A stretch of DNA of 64,000 bases from Dermacoccus nishinomiyaensis (GCF_900447535.1 NZ_UFXX01000002.1:372001-436000), one strand, 5' to 3'. Shown: positions 35,893 through 46,227, counted from the stretch's first letter. Numbers and translations are program-made. Notes: generated from the sequence alone by a model not told the origin.

Positions 35893-36216
35893 ATGCACCG
35901 GGGCCAGATCTACTGGTGCGACCTCGGCCACGGGGAGAAACCCTGACTCGTTGTCTCGAACAACGCCCGTAACACCCATCTGCGCAGTGCTCTCGTCGTG
36001 CGCGTCACGACCTCGACGAAGCCGCCGCTGCCGAGCATCGTCCCGATCGAGCTCAGCGGCGCGAGTCGCGCGGGCCAAGAACTCCTCGGCAGCGTCCTCT
36101 GCGACGACATCGAGGTGCTCTACGACGACGACCACGTGCACCCCGGGAGCGGGTTACCACCGCACATCATGCAGCGCGTCGATGCTGCCCTCACGGTGGC
36201 TCTGGCCCTCACGTGA
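35893..36216 (+). pseudogene. PemK/MazF-like toxin gene with an in-frame stop
   Basis: A 107-codon frame matching the PemK/MazF family along its whole length: MHRGQIYWCDLG, then VVSNNARN, SALVVRVTTS, LPSIVPIEL, GSVLCDDIEVL and HIMQRVDAALTVALAL. Codon 18 is TGA (35944-35946), at the position before LVVSNN where intact relatives usually carry Arg or a hydrophobic residue; a single C-to-T change from CGA would explain it. Unless the stop is read through, the ribonuclease toxin is inactive. No antitoxin could be recognised in the 270 bases upstream. It lies in opposite orientation inside an otherwise conserved leftward gene series, so it was probably inserted there. Confidence 0.7.
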
Positions 36217-36249
36217 CCAGGCGATGATGCCGAGGACGCCACGCGGGGC

Positions 36250-36636
36250 TCAGTTGAAGAAGAACTTCTCGACCTCGTTGGGGTTCTGGCTGTAGGAGCT
36301 CTCGCAGGATTCGCGCGCCTGGTTGGTGTTGGCGCCCCACAGGCACTCTTGATAGCTCTTCGTGCGTTCGTAGTGCACGAGCGGCGCGGCCGTCATGGCG
36401 AGCAGGAGAGCCGTGAGCACGAGGCCGACGAGGTTCGGCCCGAACGCACCCGCGACGCCGGCGCGGCGCACGTCGCGCAGGTAGCGGATGCCGTAGAAGA
36501 GCGACAACGCCAACGGGATGGCGGCCAGGCCCGACGCGGGCAGCGGCAGCCACGACAGCAGGAACCCGAGCAGCAGATACCGCAGCGACAGGACGTTGTT
36601 GCGCAGACCGGGCGGCAGCTGGGGCATCTCACTCAC
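36250..36636 (-). CDS. Small membrane protein (Rv0954-like position)
   Basis: A 128-residue protein with three hydrophobic segments (LLLGFLLSWLPLPASGLAAI, PLALSLFYGIRYL, LVGLVLTALLLAMTA) and a hydrophilic C-terminus with two Cys residues (ECLWGANTNQARESCE) that could form a disulfide outside. No family is recognised with confidence. It follows the PerM-like gene, the place held by small membrane proteins between perM and purN in related actinobacteria. GTG 36636 has GGGAG upstream; ATG 36627 is an alternative. Confidence 0.75.
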   Translation of the reverse strand: MSEMPQLPPGLRNNVLSLRYLLLGFLLSWLPLPASGLAAIPLALSLFYGIRYLRDVRRAGVAGAFGPNLVGLVLTALLLAMTAAPLVHYERTKSYQECLWGANTNQARESCESSYSQNPNEVEKFFFN

Positions 36637-36696
36637 AGCACTCCCAACGATCGAGAACGACGATTTGATCCCGCCGCACGGGCCACGTACGTCGCG

Positions 36697-38103
36697 TCAC
36701 GTCTGGTGGCTCGAACGCCAGTGACGCGCCGCCGCCGTCGCGAGCGCGGGCAGCACGAGCAGTAGCGGCGCGACGAGCCACGCCTGCCACGACGGGCCGA
36801 CGTACTCGAGCAGCCCCCGCGACACCGACGCCGTCGAGAACCACCACAGCAGCCACAACGTCACCGTCGTGACGGCGGCGGCGCTCGCCGCGACCGTCAG
36901 CTTCGCACGCAGACTCGCGAACCGGGTGAGTGCCCGGCCCGAGGCCCAGCCGATGAAGACGCCGACGCCGATGGGCACGGCGAGCGCCGCCCAGGCCCAC
37001 GGCCCGACGTGGTCGGGCAGCGCCCCGAGGACGGGGACCATCGGCAGGGTGCCGGGCGTCATCCCGGAGTGGCCGATGCTGACGGCACCCGCCTCGAACG
37101 GCGCGCCCGTCGTCCACCCCGCCATGTGGGCGAGAAGGTTGGGCAGGGCCATCACCTGCGCCAGCACGAGCAGGCAGCCGCCAACGACACCGGGCGCGAG
37201 CGCTTGCTGAACCGCCCACACGCGCGGCGCGTGCCAGGCGATGAGCACGACGAGCAGCAGCAGCGACAACGCCGCGAACAGGCCCGCGCCGCGCAGGCCC
37301 GCAGACAGCGAACGGCGCAACAGCAGCGGGGTGGCCTCGACGACGACCTCGTCGAGCGCCGCGAGTTCGGGCGAGTGCTTGCGTTCGTGCCAGGCCGTCC
37401 ACGCCACGCCGAGCGCGGCCACGAGCGCCGGGCCCACGATGAGCGACCACCAGTGGATGTGGCTGTGGCCGAGCCCCGCGACGATGCCGAGCACCTGCGC
37501 CGCGACCACGTATCCCCCGACGTACGCGAGCATGATGGCGCGCAGGTCCGGGGCGCGCAGCCGTTCGTCGGGGAACGCGGCGCGCGCGCCGAAGCAAGCG
37601 GCGAGCACGCAACCGAGCGTCAGCAGCAGCGGGCTGAAGACGACCGTGATGCCGTCGACGACGACGTGCCCGCGATGTGCGAGCGCCCACAGGTCGATGG
37701 CGACGCCGAGTGTGTCGTTCCACGACGACGTCGACTGTGCATCGAGCGTCCACGCGGCGAAGACCGGGACCATGAGGACGACGAGTGACGCGAGCGCCGC
37801 GACGATGCCGTACCCGAAGGCGAGCGGGACGTGCGGGCGCCCGGCCGGTCGCGATTCGTTCGTCGAGCGACCATTCGCCCCGGTGCGCGCCGCATCTCGT
37901 TGAGACGGTCCTGTCGAACCTCGTGACGCCGAGTCACGAGACGCTGCGCTCTGTCGCGGCGGGCGGGAGCCGCCACCCACGCCGTCACGGGCACCCGCGC
38001 GCGCGGGTGAACTGCCGCCCGCACGCTGCGGGCGCTGCGGTCGAGGGCGTTTGTTCGCCGGAGACGAGGCGGACGAAGAACTGCGGGGGCGACGATCACT
38101 CAT
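36697..38103 (-). CDS. DUF6350 membrane protein, PerM-like
   Basis: A 468-residue protein. The first ~95 residues are Ser/Arg/Pro-rich and cytoplasmic, followed by about ten membrane segments. The region MVPVFAAWTLDAQSTSSWND, the loop DGITVVFSPLLLTLGC and the C-terminal PMVPVLGALPDHVGPWA fit the actinobacterial DUF6350 family. Its place between sucCD and purN-purH matches perM of Mycobacterium tuberculosis, whose product is reported to support cell division and persistence. That function is transferred by synteny and family only. It has GAGAGGATGG before ATG 38103. Confidence 0.8.
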   Translation of the reverse strand: MSDRRPRSSSSASSPANKRPRPQRPQRAGGSSPARAGARDGVGGGSRPPRQSAASRDSASRGSTGPSQRDAARTGANGRSTNESRPAGRPHVPLAFGYGIVAALASLVVLMVPVFAAWTLDAQSTSSWNDTLGVAIDLWALAHRGHVVVDGITVVFSPLLLTLGCVLAACFGARAAFPDERLRAPDLRAIMLAYVGGYVVAAQVLGIVAGLGHSHIHWWSLIVGPALVAALGVAWTAWHERKHSPELAALDEVVVEATPLLLRRSLSAGLRGAGLFAALSLLLLVVLIAWHAPRVWAVQQALAPGVVGGCLLVLAQVMALPNLLAHMAGWTTGAPFEAGAVSIGHSGMTPGTLPMVPVLGALPDHVGPWAWAALAVPIGVGVFIGWASGRALTRFASLRAKLTVAASAAAVTTVTLWLLWWFSTASVSRGLLEYVGPSWQAWLVAPLLLVLPALATAAARHWRSSHQT

Positions 38104-38163
38104 GGCCCGGCCATCCTCTCAGGCCGCGCTGGGCCGATGCTCGAGGCTCGCCGCAGGAACGAC

Positions 38164-38196
38164 TGATCCCGCCACTTACAGCAGGTGGCGGGATCA
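38164..38196 (-). terminator. Terminator after the DUF4352 lipoprotein gene
   Basis: A perfect 12-base stem (38164-38175 and 38185-38196) with a nine-base loop, 79 bases beyond the stop at 38275 and upstream of the PerM-like gene. Confidence 0.7.
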
Positions 38197-38274
38197 GCGA
38201 GAGGCGTGAGCCTCGGCCGCACGGGTCGAAGCCATGTGGCGCCGAGAGCGCTCAGACCTGACGGAACGCAAACG

Positions 38275-38961
38275 TCACTTGGCCTGGATGCGGATGGCCT
38301 GCTCGTCGCCGTAACCGCACTTGACGTCGATCGTCTTGATCTTCTTGCCGTTCGGCACCTTGTAGACGACGTCACCCGTCGTCGTGTCGCCCTTGTAGAG
38401 GGTGCCGTAGTCGAGACGCTGCCCGTACGAGGCGAAGTCCTCGCGCGCGGACGTGTTGTCGTCGAGCTTCACCTTGAGACACGTCGTGCCGGCGTTGAGA
38501 TTCTTGTCGCCGAGGTTAGTCATCGTGATGTTGACGGCGACGAAGTGGTTGCCGTTGCCCGGCTTGTCGAAGTCGTTCTCGGGGGTGATCGGGTCGGCGA
38601 TCTTGTTGACCTTGGCCGACATCTGCTTCGTCTTGACCTCTTCACCGACCTTGCCGGTCTTGGGGCCCGACGCGTCTCCCGAGTCGCCCGTACCGGTGTC
38701 GGAGGACGGGGACTCGCTCGTCGTCGGTGCAGCCGCGCTCGAGCTCTGATCGGGCGTGGAGGCCGGCGACGTGGCGCTCGGGGCCGCCGAGGTGGCCTCG
38801 CCCGCAGCCGACGACGCGGCCGAGGCCACGGACGGCGCCGCGCTGTTCGCGGCCGACGTGGCCTGGGACGCGCCGCCCTCGACCTGGGTGCAGGCGCTCG
38901 TGCCGAGCGTCATCGTTCCGGCCAGCAGGGCCAGGCCCATCGTGCGTGCGGTGGTCTTCAT
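38275..38961 (-). CDS. DUF4352 lipoprotein, paralogue 1
   Basis: A 228-residue secreted lipoprotein: a signal peptide with lipobox (LGTSAC), a Ser/Ala/Thr-rich linker of ~75 residues, then an immunoglobulin-like DUF4352 domain from ~105 (KVGEEVKTKQMSAKVNKI, NHFVAVNITMTNLG, KKIKTIDVKCGYGDE). Such domains sit on the cell surface, with roles unknown. The start has GAAAGGAAC upstream. It is a tandem paralogue of the next gene upstream. Confidence 0.82.
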   Translation of the reverse strand: MKTTARTMGLALLAGTMTLGTSACTQVEGGASQATSAANSAAPSVASAASSAAGEATSAAPSATSPASTPDQSSSAAAPTTSESPSSDTGTGDSGDASGPKTGKVGEEVKTKQMSAKVNKIADPITPENDFDKPGNGNHFVAVNITMTNLGDKNLNAGTTCLKVKLDDNTSAREDFASYGQRLDYGTLYKGDTTTGDVVYKVPNGKKIKTIDVKCGYGDEQAIRIQAK

Positions 38962-39019
38962 CTGGGTGTTCCTTTCGGTGCGTCCGAGCCGCGGCGTGCC
39001 CGGGCTGAGGGTGAAGTGG

Positions 39020-39712
39020 TCAGTGGGCGAGGTCGACGCGGATGGTGCGCTGATCCCCGGCGAAGTCGAGGGAGCATCGCACGTCGACGGACTTGAGCTT
39101 CTGGTTCTTCGGCAGCTCGAACGTCACGTCCCCGCTCGCGGCGTCACCCTTGTGCAGGGTGGACGAATCCATCGGCGAACCGTAATCGGCGAACAGTGAC
39201 GCCGACGCCGACCCGTTCGTCGTCGTCTTGGCGTCGATGCACATCGACGGGCTGAAGTTGATCGGTGTGCCGCCGACGTTCGTCACCGTCATCGACACGG
39301 CCGCCCACTTCTTGCCGGCCCCCGGCTTGAAGACCGCCGAATCGCCGACCGGCACCGGGTCGACGACCTTGGTCACCTTCACCGACAACTTCGAGGTCTT
39401 CGCCTCCGCACCGACCTTCGTGGTGACGAGCCCCTGCTGGCCGGAGCCGAGCGGATCGGACGCCGGCGCAGACGACGCGGCCGCCTCGCTCGACGCGGCA
39501 CCAGCGGACGTGGCGGGCGCCGACGACGACTCGGGCGCGGCAGCAGGCGTCGCCGCGCTAGGAGTCTGAGCGGCCGCGTTCGACGACACGGCGGCACTCG
39601 GCGGCGCAGACGCGCTCGCCGCCGGCGACGAACCGTCGACGCTCGTGCACGCACCCACCGACAACGTCACGCCCACAGCTCCGACGAGACCGAACCCTTG
39701 CTTCAAGTCCAT
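39020..39712 (-). CDS. DUF4352 lipoprotein, paralogue 2
   Basis: A 230-residue lipoprotein with lipobox (LSVGAC), an Ala/Ser-rich linker, and a DUF4352 domain (TKVGAEAKTSKLSVKVTKVV, GKKWAAVSMTVTNVG, LKSVDVRCSLDFAGD). It has the same layout as the gene at 38,275 but is quite diverged, so the duplication is old. GGGAGGGATC precedes ATG 39712. It stands between the sucCD terminator and its paralogue, so it is probably transcribed on its own. Confidence 0.82.
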   Translation of the reverse strand: MDLKQGFGLVGAVGVTLSVGACTSVDGSSPAASASAPPSAAVSSNAAAQTPSAATPAAAPESSSAPATSAGAASSEAAASSAPASDPLGSGQQGLVTTKVGAEAKTSKLSVKVTKVVDPVPVGDSAVFKPGAGKKWAAVSMTVTNVGGTPINFSPSMCIDAKTTTNGSASASLFADYGSPMDSSTLHKGDAASGDVTFELPKNQKLKSVDVRCSLDFAGDQRTIRVDLAH

Positions 39713-39850
39713 GACGATCCCTCCCAGGTCGACGGACTCTCGCCCGCGTCATCATTCATAACTTAACCGTCACTGGGACGCCGCTGCATGATTACTGGTT
39801 CCATCCGTGCGCCGACTTCTCGCGGCCATGTCGTCGGCACCTCGGCGACA

Positions 39851-39898
39851 CGACGAACGCCCCCGCACCAGCGCGAGCCGATGCGGGGGCGTTCGTCG
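39851..39898 (-). terminator. Terminator of sucCD
   Basis: A perfect 17-base stem (39851-39867 and 39882-39898) with a 14-base loop, 33 bases beyond the sucD stop. One of the strongest hairpins in the window. Confidence 0.85.
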
Positions 39899-39930
39899 AG
39901 ATCACCGAAGCGACGTTCGGTGAATCCGCC

Positions 39931-40830
<900 letters not shown>

Positions 40831-40846
40831 GGAAGTCAGATCCCTT

Positions 40847-42031
40847 TCAGTTGGCCGCGGCCAGCTCGGCAGCCTTGCGGGCTGCGCCGTCCATGGTGTC
40901 CACGACCGTCACGAGCGGGTGGTTGAAGTCGGAGAGGATCGCACGGCCCTCTTCGACGTTGTTGCCGTCGAGGCGCACGACGAGCGGCTTCGTCGCCGCG
41001 TCGCCGAGCTTCTTCAGGGCGCCGACGATGCCGTTGGCGACGGCGTCGCACGCCGTGATGCCACCGAAGACGTTGACGAAGACGCTCTTGACCTGCTCGT
41101 CGTTCAGGATGACGTCGAGACCGTTGGCCATGACCTCCGCCGAGGCGCCGCCACCGATGTCGAGGAAGTTGGCGGGCTTGGCCTTGCCGCCGGTGAAGTC
41201 CTCACCGGCGTAGGCGACGACGTCGAGCGTGCTCATGACGAGGCCGGCACCGTTGCCGATGATGCCGACGTTGCCGTCGAGCTTCACGTAGTTGAGGTCG
41301 AGCGCCTTGGCCTTGGCCTCCAGCGGGTCGGCCGCGGCCTTGTCCTCGAGAGCCTCGTGGTCGGGGTGACGGAAGCCAGCGTTCTCGTCGAGCGTCACCT
41401 TGCCGTCGAGCGCAATGATGTCGCCATCCTCGGTCTTGACGAGCGGGTTCACCTCGACCAGCGTCGCGTCCTCGTCGCGGTAGGTCTCCCACAGCTTGAC
41501 GAGCACGGGAGCGACCTTCGCGGCCGTCTCGTCGTCGAACCCGGCGGCCTTGACGATCTCGTCAGCCTTCGCGCCGTCGATGCCGACGTTCGGGTCGACC
41601 TCGATGCGCGCGAGTGCCTCGGGACGCTCGACGGCGAGCTGCTCGATCTCGACGCCGCCCTCCTTCGAGCACATCGCGAGGTAGCTGCGGTTCGCTCGGT
41701 CGAGCAGGATCGAGAAGTAGTACTCCTCGGCGATCTTGGCGCCCTGGGCGATCATCACGGTGCCCACGGTGTGGCCCTTGATGTCCATGCCCAGGATGTC
41801 CTTGGCGTACTGCTCGGCCTCGTCAGCCGACTTGGCTACCTTGACGCCGCCGGCCTTGCCGCGACCACCGGTCTTGACCTGGGCCTTGACGACGGTGACA
41901 CCGCCCGACTTCGCACCGATCTGCTCGGCGGCTGCCTTGGCTTCTTCCGGGGTGGTGGCCGTCTGGCCGGCCAGCACCGGAACGCCGTGCGCCTCGAACA
42001 TGTCGCGCGCCTGGTACTCGAAGAGATCCAC
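40847..42031 (-). CDS. sucC: Succinyl-CoA synthetase, beta subunit
   Basis: A 394-residue ATP-grasp subunit. Seen are the N-terminal [37 protein letters not shown] (nucleotide loop), [19 protein letters not shown] (metal-binding Glu/Asn/Asp), and the C-terminal [13 protein letters not shown] and [11 protein letters not shown]. Length is normal. GTG 42031 is preceded by GAGGATGG. It is first gene of the sucCD operon. Confidence 0.97.
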   Translation of the reverse strand: MDLFEYQARDMFEAHGVPVLAGQTATTPEEAKAAAEQIGAKSGGVTVVKAQVKTGGRGKAGGVKVAKSADEAEQYAKDILGMDIKGHTVGTVMIAQGAKIAEEYYFSILLDRANRSYLAMCSKEGGVEIEQLAVERPEALARIEVDPNVGIDGAKADEIVKAAGFDDETAAKVAPVLVKLWETYRDEDATLVEVNPLVKTEDGDIIALDGKVTLDENAGFRHPDHEALEDKAAADPLEAKAKALDLNYVKLDGNVGIIGNGAGLVMSTLDVVAYAGEDFTGGKAKPANFLDIGGGASAEVMANGLDVILNDEQVKSVFVNVFGGITACDAVANGIVGALKKLGDAATKPLVVRLDGNNVEEGRAILSDFNHPLVTVVDTMDGAARKAAELAAAN

Positions 42032-42124
42032 GCGAATCCATCCTCATCGTTGAAAGGAGTGTTCCTCTTGTGACTTTAACGCGCTTTGCCGTGCGGGGGT
42101 AACCAGGGGTCCGCGCCGGTGCTC

Positions 42125-42592
42125 TCAGGCGTGTGCGGACGCCGCGTCCCCGACGTTCTCGCGCACCCACGCGACGACCTCGTGCGTCGGCGCACCGGGC
42201 GTGAAGATGCGCGCGACACCCATGTCGAGCAGCGGCTTGATGTCGCCCTCGGGGATGATTCCGCCACCGAAGACGACGACGTCGTCGATGCCCTGCTCGC
42301 GCAGCAACGTCATCAGGCGCTCGAACTGCGTCATGTGCGAACCGGACAGGATCGACAGGCCGATCGCGTCGGCGTCCTCCTGCACCGCAGCCGTGACGAT
42401 CTGCTCCGGCGTCTGGTGCAGGCCCGTGTAGATGACCTCCATGCCGGCGTCGCGCAACGCCCGCGCGATGACCTTCGCACCACGGTCGTGGCCGTCGAGG
42501 CCCGGCTTCGCGACGACGACGCGGAGTCGATCGGAGCCGTTCGTGGCGGCATTCGTAGGGGTGGCGTTCGTGGCAGGCGCGTGCTGGACCAT
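42125..42592 (-). CDS. Stand-alone cobalamin-binding domain protein
   Basis: A 155-residue protein made of one B12-binding Rossmann domain after a 20-residue Thr/Asn-rich tail. Seen are [20 protein letters not shown] (DxHxxG, the His that ligates cobalt), [11 protein letters not shown] and [12 protein letters not shown]. It closely resembles the C-terminal domain of methylmalonyl-CoA mutase and isobutyryl-CoA mutase small subunits. A large catalytic subunit is not in the window, so its partner must be encoded elsewhere. GAGAGG precedes ATG 42592. Position next to sucC (succinyl-CoA use) is suggestive. Confidence 0.88.
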   Translation of the reverse strand: MVQHAPATNATPTNAATNGSDRLRVVVAKPGLDGHDRGAKVIARALRDAGMEVIYTGLHQTPEQIVTAAVQEDADAIGLSILSGSHMTQFERLMTLLREQGIDDVVVFGGGIIPEGDIKPLLDMGVARIFTPGAPTHEVVAWVRENVGDAASAHA

Positions 42593-42606
42593 GACTCAAT
42601 CCTCTC

Positions 42607-42632
42607 GGGCGGTTACTCGCACTGTAACGCCC
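42607..42632 (-). terminator. Possible terminator of pcrA
   Basis: GGGCG-GTTA pairs with TAACGCCC across a nine-base loop, with one bulged base, 43 bases beyond the pcrA stop. A smaller palindrome (arms 42649-42654 and 42661-42666) lies closer. Confidence 0.4.
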
Positions 42633-42674
42633 GCCACACCCTCCGCTCAGTTGATGATCCTCAACTCATGCGTG

Positions 42675-45371
42675 TCACAGCTTCGTGACGGGCGCGTAGC
42701 GCAGGAGCAGGCGCTTGGGTGGGCCGTCGCCGAAGTCGATGTGAGCCATCGCTCGGTCGCCCTGACCCTCGACGCGCACGACGGTGCCGAGGCCGAAGCT
42801 GTCGTGCGTCACCTTGTCGCCGGCGTCGAGGTTCGGGATCTCGCGCATGCCGCGGCCGACGGCGGAGTTCTTCGTGGTCGAGAACGAACCGGCCCCGGAG
42901 CTGCGACCGCTCGACGACATCCGCGCCACCGGCGCGGAGCCGCGCCCGATGACGGGGCCGTCATCGTCGTGCCTGCTGCCACCCGAGCCGTAGGGCGAAC
43001 CGCCCCCGCTGCCGAACGCGGCGTACCCGCGCGGCTGGGACGACGCGAACGCCGTGGCCTCGCGCTCCCAGTGGACGAACTCCTCCGGGATCTCGCCGAG
43101 GAAGCGCGACGGCGGGTTGTACTGCGGCGCACCCCACGCGCTGCGCACGGCAGCGCGTGACAGGTGCAGGCGCTCGCGCGCCCGGGTGATGCCGACGTAG
43201 GCGAGGCGCCGCTCCTCCTCGAGCTCCTTCGTGTCGCCGAGAGCGCGCATGTGCGGGAACGTGCCGTCCTCCATGCCGGTGAGGAATACGACCGGAAACT
43301 CGAGGCCCTTTGCGGTGTGCAACGTCATGAGGGTGACGACGCCCTGATCTTCGGCGTCCTTCGGTATCTCGTCCGCGTCGGCCACGAGGGAGACCTGCTC
43401 GAGGAAGTCCTCGAGCGTCGCGCCCGGGTAGTTGTCGTCGAACTCGTTGGCGACGGCGACGAGCTCGGCGAGGTTCTCGATGCGCGTCTCGTCCTGAGGA
43501 TCCTTGCTCGTGCGCAGCTCCTTCAGATACCCCGTGCGCTCGAGGATCGCCTCGATGAGGGGGCCGACGCCGCTACCGGACTCGCGCGTCTGCCGCAGGC
43601 TCTCGAGGATCTCGGTGAAGCCCTTGACGGCGCTCACCGACCGCGTCGCGATGCCCGGCGCTTCGTCGGCCCGCGCGAGCGCCTCGATGAATGTGATGCG
43701 CTCCCGCTCCGCGAGCGCCCCGAGGCATGCCTCGGCGCGGTCACCGATGCCGCGCTTCGGTGTGTTGAGGATGCGGCGCAGGTTGACGGTGTCGGCCGGG
43801 TTCGAGATGACGCGCAGGTACGCGAGCGCGTCCTTGATCTCCTTGCGCTCGTAGAACCGCGTGCCACCGACGACCTTGTACGGCAGGCCGACACGGACGA
43901 ATACCTCCTCGAGCGCGCGCGATTGAGCGTTCGTCCGGTAGAACACCGCGACGTCCTTGGGCTTGACGCCGTGATCGTCGCCGAGCTTGTCGATCGTGCG
44001 CGCGACGAACGCGGCCTCGTCATGCTCGGAATCGGCGACGTACCCGACGATCTTCTCGCCGTCGCCCTGATCGGACCACAGGTTCTTCTTGCGACGCTCC
44101 GGGTTGCGCTCGATGACGGAGTTCGCCGCGCCGAGGATGTTCTGCGTCGAACGGTAGTTCTGCTCGAGCAGGATCGTCGTCGCGTTCGGGTAGTCCTCCT
44201 CGAACTCGACGATGTTGCGGATCGTCGCCCCACGGAAGGCGTAGATCGACTGATCGGCGTCACCGACGACGCACAGGTCGGCCATGGGTACCGCGCTCGT
44301 GGCGCGCGAATCGCCCTCGGCGTCCTGGCTCGCCATGCCGCCCGAGGCGTGCTCACCGCCGGCGAGCTCGCGCACGAGGACGTACTGCGCGTGGTTCGTG
44401 TCCTGGTACTCGTCGACGAGGATGTGCCGGAAGCGGCGCCGGTAGTGCTCGGCCACCTGCGGGAACGCCTGCAGGATGGTGACCGTCGTCATGATGATGT
44501 CGTCGAAGTCGAGCGCGTTCGCCTGCCGCAGGCGCTGCTGGTAGAGACGGTAGGCCTCGGCGACCTTGCGCTCCTGATCCGTCTCGGCGCGCTTCGCGGC
44601 CTCCTCGGCGTCGATCAGCTCGTTCTTCAGGTTGCTCACCTGGAAACTGAACGACTTCGGCGGGTAGCGCTTCGGATCGAGGTCGAGATCGCGCGTCACC
44701 ATCGCCATGAGGCGCTGACTGTCGGCCGCGTCGTAGATCGAGAACGTCGAGCGCAACCCCACATGCTTGGCTTCACGGCGCAGGATGCGCACGCACGCGG
44801 AGTGGAACGTGCTCACCCACATCGCGTTCGCCGCACCCCCGACGAGCTGCTCGACGCGCTCACGCATCTCGGCGGCCGCCTTGTTCGTGAAGGTGATCGC
44901 GAGGATCTGGCCGGGCTGTGCGCCACGCGCCGCCATCAGGTAGGCGATGCGGTGCGTCAGCACGCGCGTCTTGCCCGAACCGGCGCCCGCGACGATGAGC
45001 AACGGCGTCCCGAAGTGCTCGACGGCCTGCGCCTGCTGCGGGTTCATGCCCTCGAGCAGGCTCGCAGGATCGGCCTCGAAACGTCGCGTGCCGCGGCCCG
45101 AATCGGGGCGACCCCAGTGCGATCCGCGACCCAGCATCGGCGCGTCGTCGCCCCATGTGCCGGCGTCGGCGGGGGCCTCGTCGGGCGGCGGTTCCTGCAG
45201 GGCCCACAACGGGATGCCGGACGCGTCGACCGCCCCCGGATCGACTGCGGCGGCCCCGGCGGGAGCCTCCGTGCTCGGGGTACGCGACGGCGACGCGTCG
45301 GTACCGCTCCTGGAGGAGGGACGGGAGGCGTCGGCAGCGGTCAGCGGAAGGTCGTCGAAGAGGCCACTCAT
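42675..45371 (-). CDS. pcrA: ATP-dependent DNA helicase PcrA/UvrD
   Basis: An 898-residue superfamily 1A helicase. After a ~110-residue low-complexity N-terminal extension come the Q-motif region LLEGMNPQQAQAVEHFGTPL, motif I (VAGAGSGKTRVLTHR), motif Ia (AITFTNKAAAEMRERVE), motif II (VDEYQDTNHAQ), motif III (CVVGDADQSIYAFRGA), motif IV (LEQNYRSTQNIL), motif V (TLHTAKGLEFPVVFL) and motif VI (AYVGITRARERL). The C-terminus ends with a tudor-like KVTHDSFGLGTVV tail that contacts RNA polymerase in PcrA. It works in repair, replication restart and clearing of protein roadblocks. A TAGACT box nine bases before ATG 45371 implies a 2-3 base leader at most. Confidence 0.96.
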   Translation of the reverse strand: MSGLFDDLPLTAADASRPSSRSGTDASPSRTPSTEAPAGAAAVDPGAVDASGIPLWALQEPPPDEAPADAGTWGDDAPMLGRGSHWGRPDSGRGTRRFEADPASLLEGMNPQQAQAVEHFGTPLLIVAGAGSGKTRVLTHRIAYLMAARGAQPGQILAITFTNKAAAEMRERVEQLVGGAANAMWVSTFHSACVRILRREAKHVGLRSTFSIYDAADSQRLMAMVTRDLDLDPKRYPPKSFSFQVSNLKNELIDAEEAAKRAETDQERKVAEAYRLYQQRLRQANALDFDDIIMTTVTILQAFPQVAEHYRRRFRHILVDEYQDTNHAQYVLVRELAGGEHASGGMASQDAEGDSRATSAVPMADLCVVGDADQSIYAFRGATIRNIVEFEEDYPNATTILLEQNYRSTQNILGAANSVIERNPERRKKNLWSDQGDGEKIVGYVADSEHDEAAFVARTIDKLGDDHGVKPKDVAVFYRTNAQSRALEEVFVRVGLPYKVVGGTRFYERKEIKDALAYLRVISNPADTVNLRRILNTPKRGIGDRAEACLGALAERERITFIEALARADEAPGIATRSVSAVKGFTEILESLRQTRESGSGVGPLIEAILERTGYLKELRTSKDPQDETRIENLAELVAVANEFDDNYPGATLEDFLEQVSLVADADEIPKDAEDQGVVTLMTLHTAKGLEFPVVFLTGMEDGTFPHMRALGDTKELEEERRLAYVGITRARERLHLSRAAVRSAWGAPQYNPPSRFLGEIPEEFVHWEREATAFASSQPRGYAAFGSGGGSPYGSGGSRHDDDGPVIGRGSAPVARMSSSGRSSGAGSFSTTKNSAVGRGMREIPNLDAGDKVTHDSFGLGTVVRVEGQGDRAMAHIDFGDGPPKRLLLRYAPVTKL

Positions 45372-45380
45372 GATGAGGCC

Positions 45381-45386
45381 AGTCTA
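45381..45386 (-). promoter_or_regulatory. -10 box of pcrA
   Basis: TAGACT on the minus strand, nine bases before the ATG. The transcript would start at or just before the first codon. Confidence 0.5.
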
Positions 45387-45492
45387 GAAGTGAGAACCGA
45401 CAACCGCGCAGGCGACGAGCGCGGCGGCCGCGCGGCCAAGCGCGGCTGCGGGCATCGGGCTCGAGGCGGCGGGCGCGGGCGGCATCGTCGCC

Positions 45493-45498
45493 TACCCT
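45493..45498 (+). promoter_or_regulatory. -10 box of the DedA gene (leaderless)
   Basis: TACCCT, exactly six bases before GTG 45505. The flanking word CCTACCCTTG is the same as before the gene at 46,234. Confidence 0.6.
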
Positions 45499-45504
45499 TG
45501 GGGC

Positions 45505-46182
45505 GTGGATGTTCAGGCGATTCTCGATGCGATTCCGGCCCCGGCCGTCTACGTGCTGACCGGTCTCATCATCCTGCTCGAGAGCGTCGGCATCCCCCTG
45601 CCCGGCGAGATCATGCTCGTCACCGCGTCGCTGTTCGCCTCAGGGCCGCACCCGCACGTCAGCATCCACCTCGTCGCACTGGCCGCCATCCTCGGCGCCG
45701 TCATCGGCGACTCGATCGGCTACTACGTCGGTCGACACTTCGGTGAGCGCCTGTTCGCGTGGCTCGGTCCACGCTTCCCCCATCATGTCAACGACGAGAC
45801 GATCGGGTACGCGAAGCACGCCTTCCACACCCACGGCATCTGGGCGGTGTTCTTCGGACGCTTCGTCGCGCTGCTGCGCATCTTCGCCGGCCCACTCGCC
45901 GGCTCGCTGCACATGAAGTATGCGCGCTTCCTGGCCGCCAACGTGCTCGGCGCCATCTGCTGGGCCGGCGGCACCGCCTACGGCGTCCACTTCCTCGGCA
46001 AGATCGCCGAGAAGTGGATGAAGAACTTCTCCTACATCGGGCTCGGCGCCGCCATCGTCCTCGGCATCGTGTTGACGACGGTCGCCCGCAAGCGCATCAG
46101 CGCCAACGTCGCCGAGTACGCCGAACGCAAGCGCGCCGCCGGTGAAGAGGTCAACCCCGCCGATCCGCGCGCGGTGAGCTGA
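45505..46182 (+). CDS. DedA-family membrane protein
   Basis: A 225-residue membrane protein of the DedA/SNARE-associated family, thought to flip or recycle phospholipid or undecaprenyl phosphate carriers. Seen are LLESVGIPLPGEIML with the conserved Glu, GDSIGYYVGRHFGERL, and FGRFVALLRIFAGPLAG with the conserved Arg residues, then C-terminal membrane segments. There is no Shine-Dalgarno sequence; GTG 45505 is set by the -10 box six bases upstream. It is divergent from pcrA. Confidence 0.9.
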   Translation: MDVQAILDAIPAPAVYVLTGLIILLESVGIPLPGEIMLVTASLFASGPHPHVSIHLVALAAILGAVIGDSIGYYVGRHFGERLFAWLGPRFPHHVNDETIGYAKHAFHTHGIWAVFFGRFVALLRIFAGPLAGSLHMKYARFLAANVLGAICWAGGTAYGVHFLGKIAEKWMKNFSYIGLGAAIVLGIVLTTVARKRISANVAEYAERKRAAGEEVNPADPRAVS

Positions 46183-46221
46183 CGGGCGCTCCACCTGAGC
46201 ACCGCTGGAGCGGCGAACGCC

Positions 46222-46227
46222 TACCCT
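46222..46227 (+). promoter_or_regulatory. -10 box of the 46,234 gene (leaderless)
   Basis: TACCCT, exactly six bases before ATG 46234, in the same word CCTACCCTTG as at 45,493. Confidence 0.6.

Noticed and set aside
43164-45746. An 860-codon plus-strand frame
   Set aside because: It is exactly antisense to pcrA, whose seven helicase motifs are all intact; the translated product has no domain.
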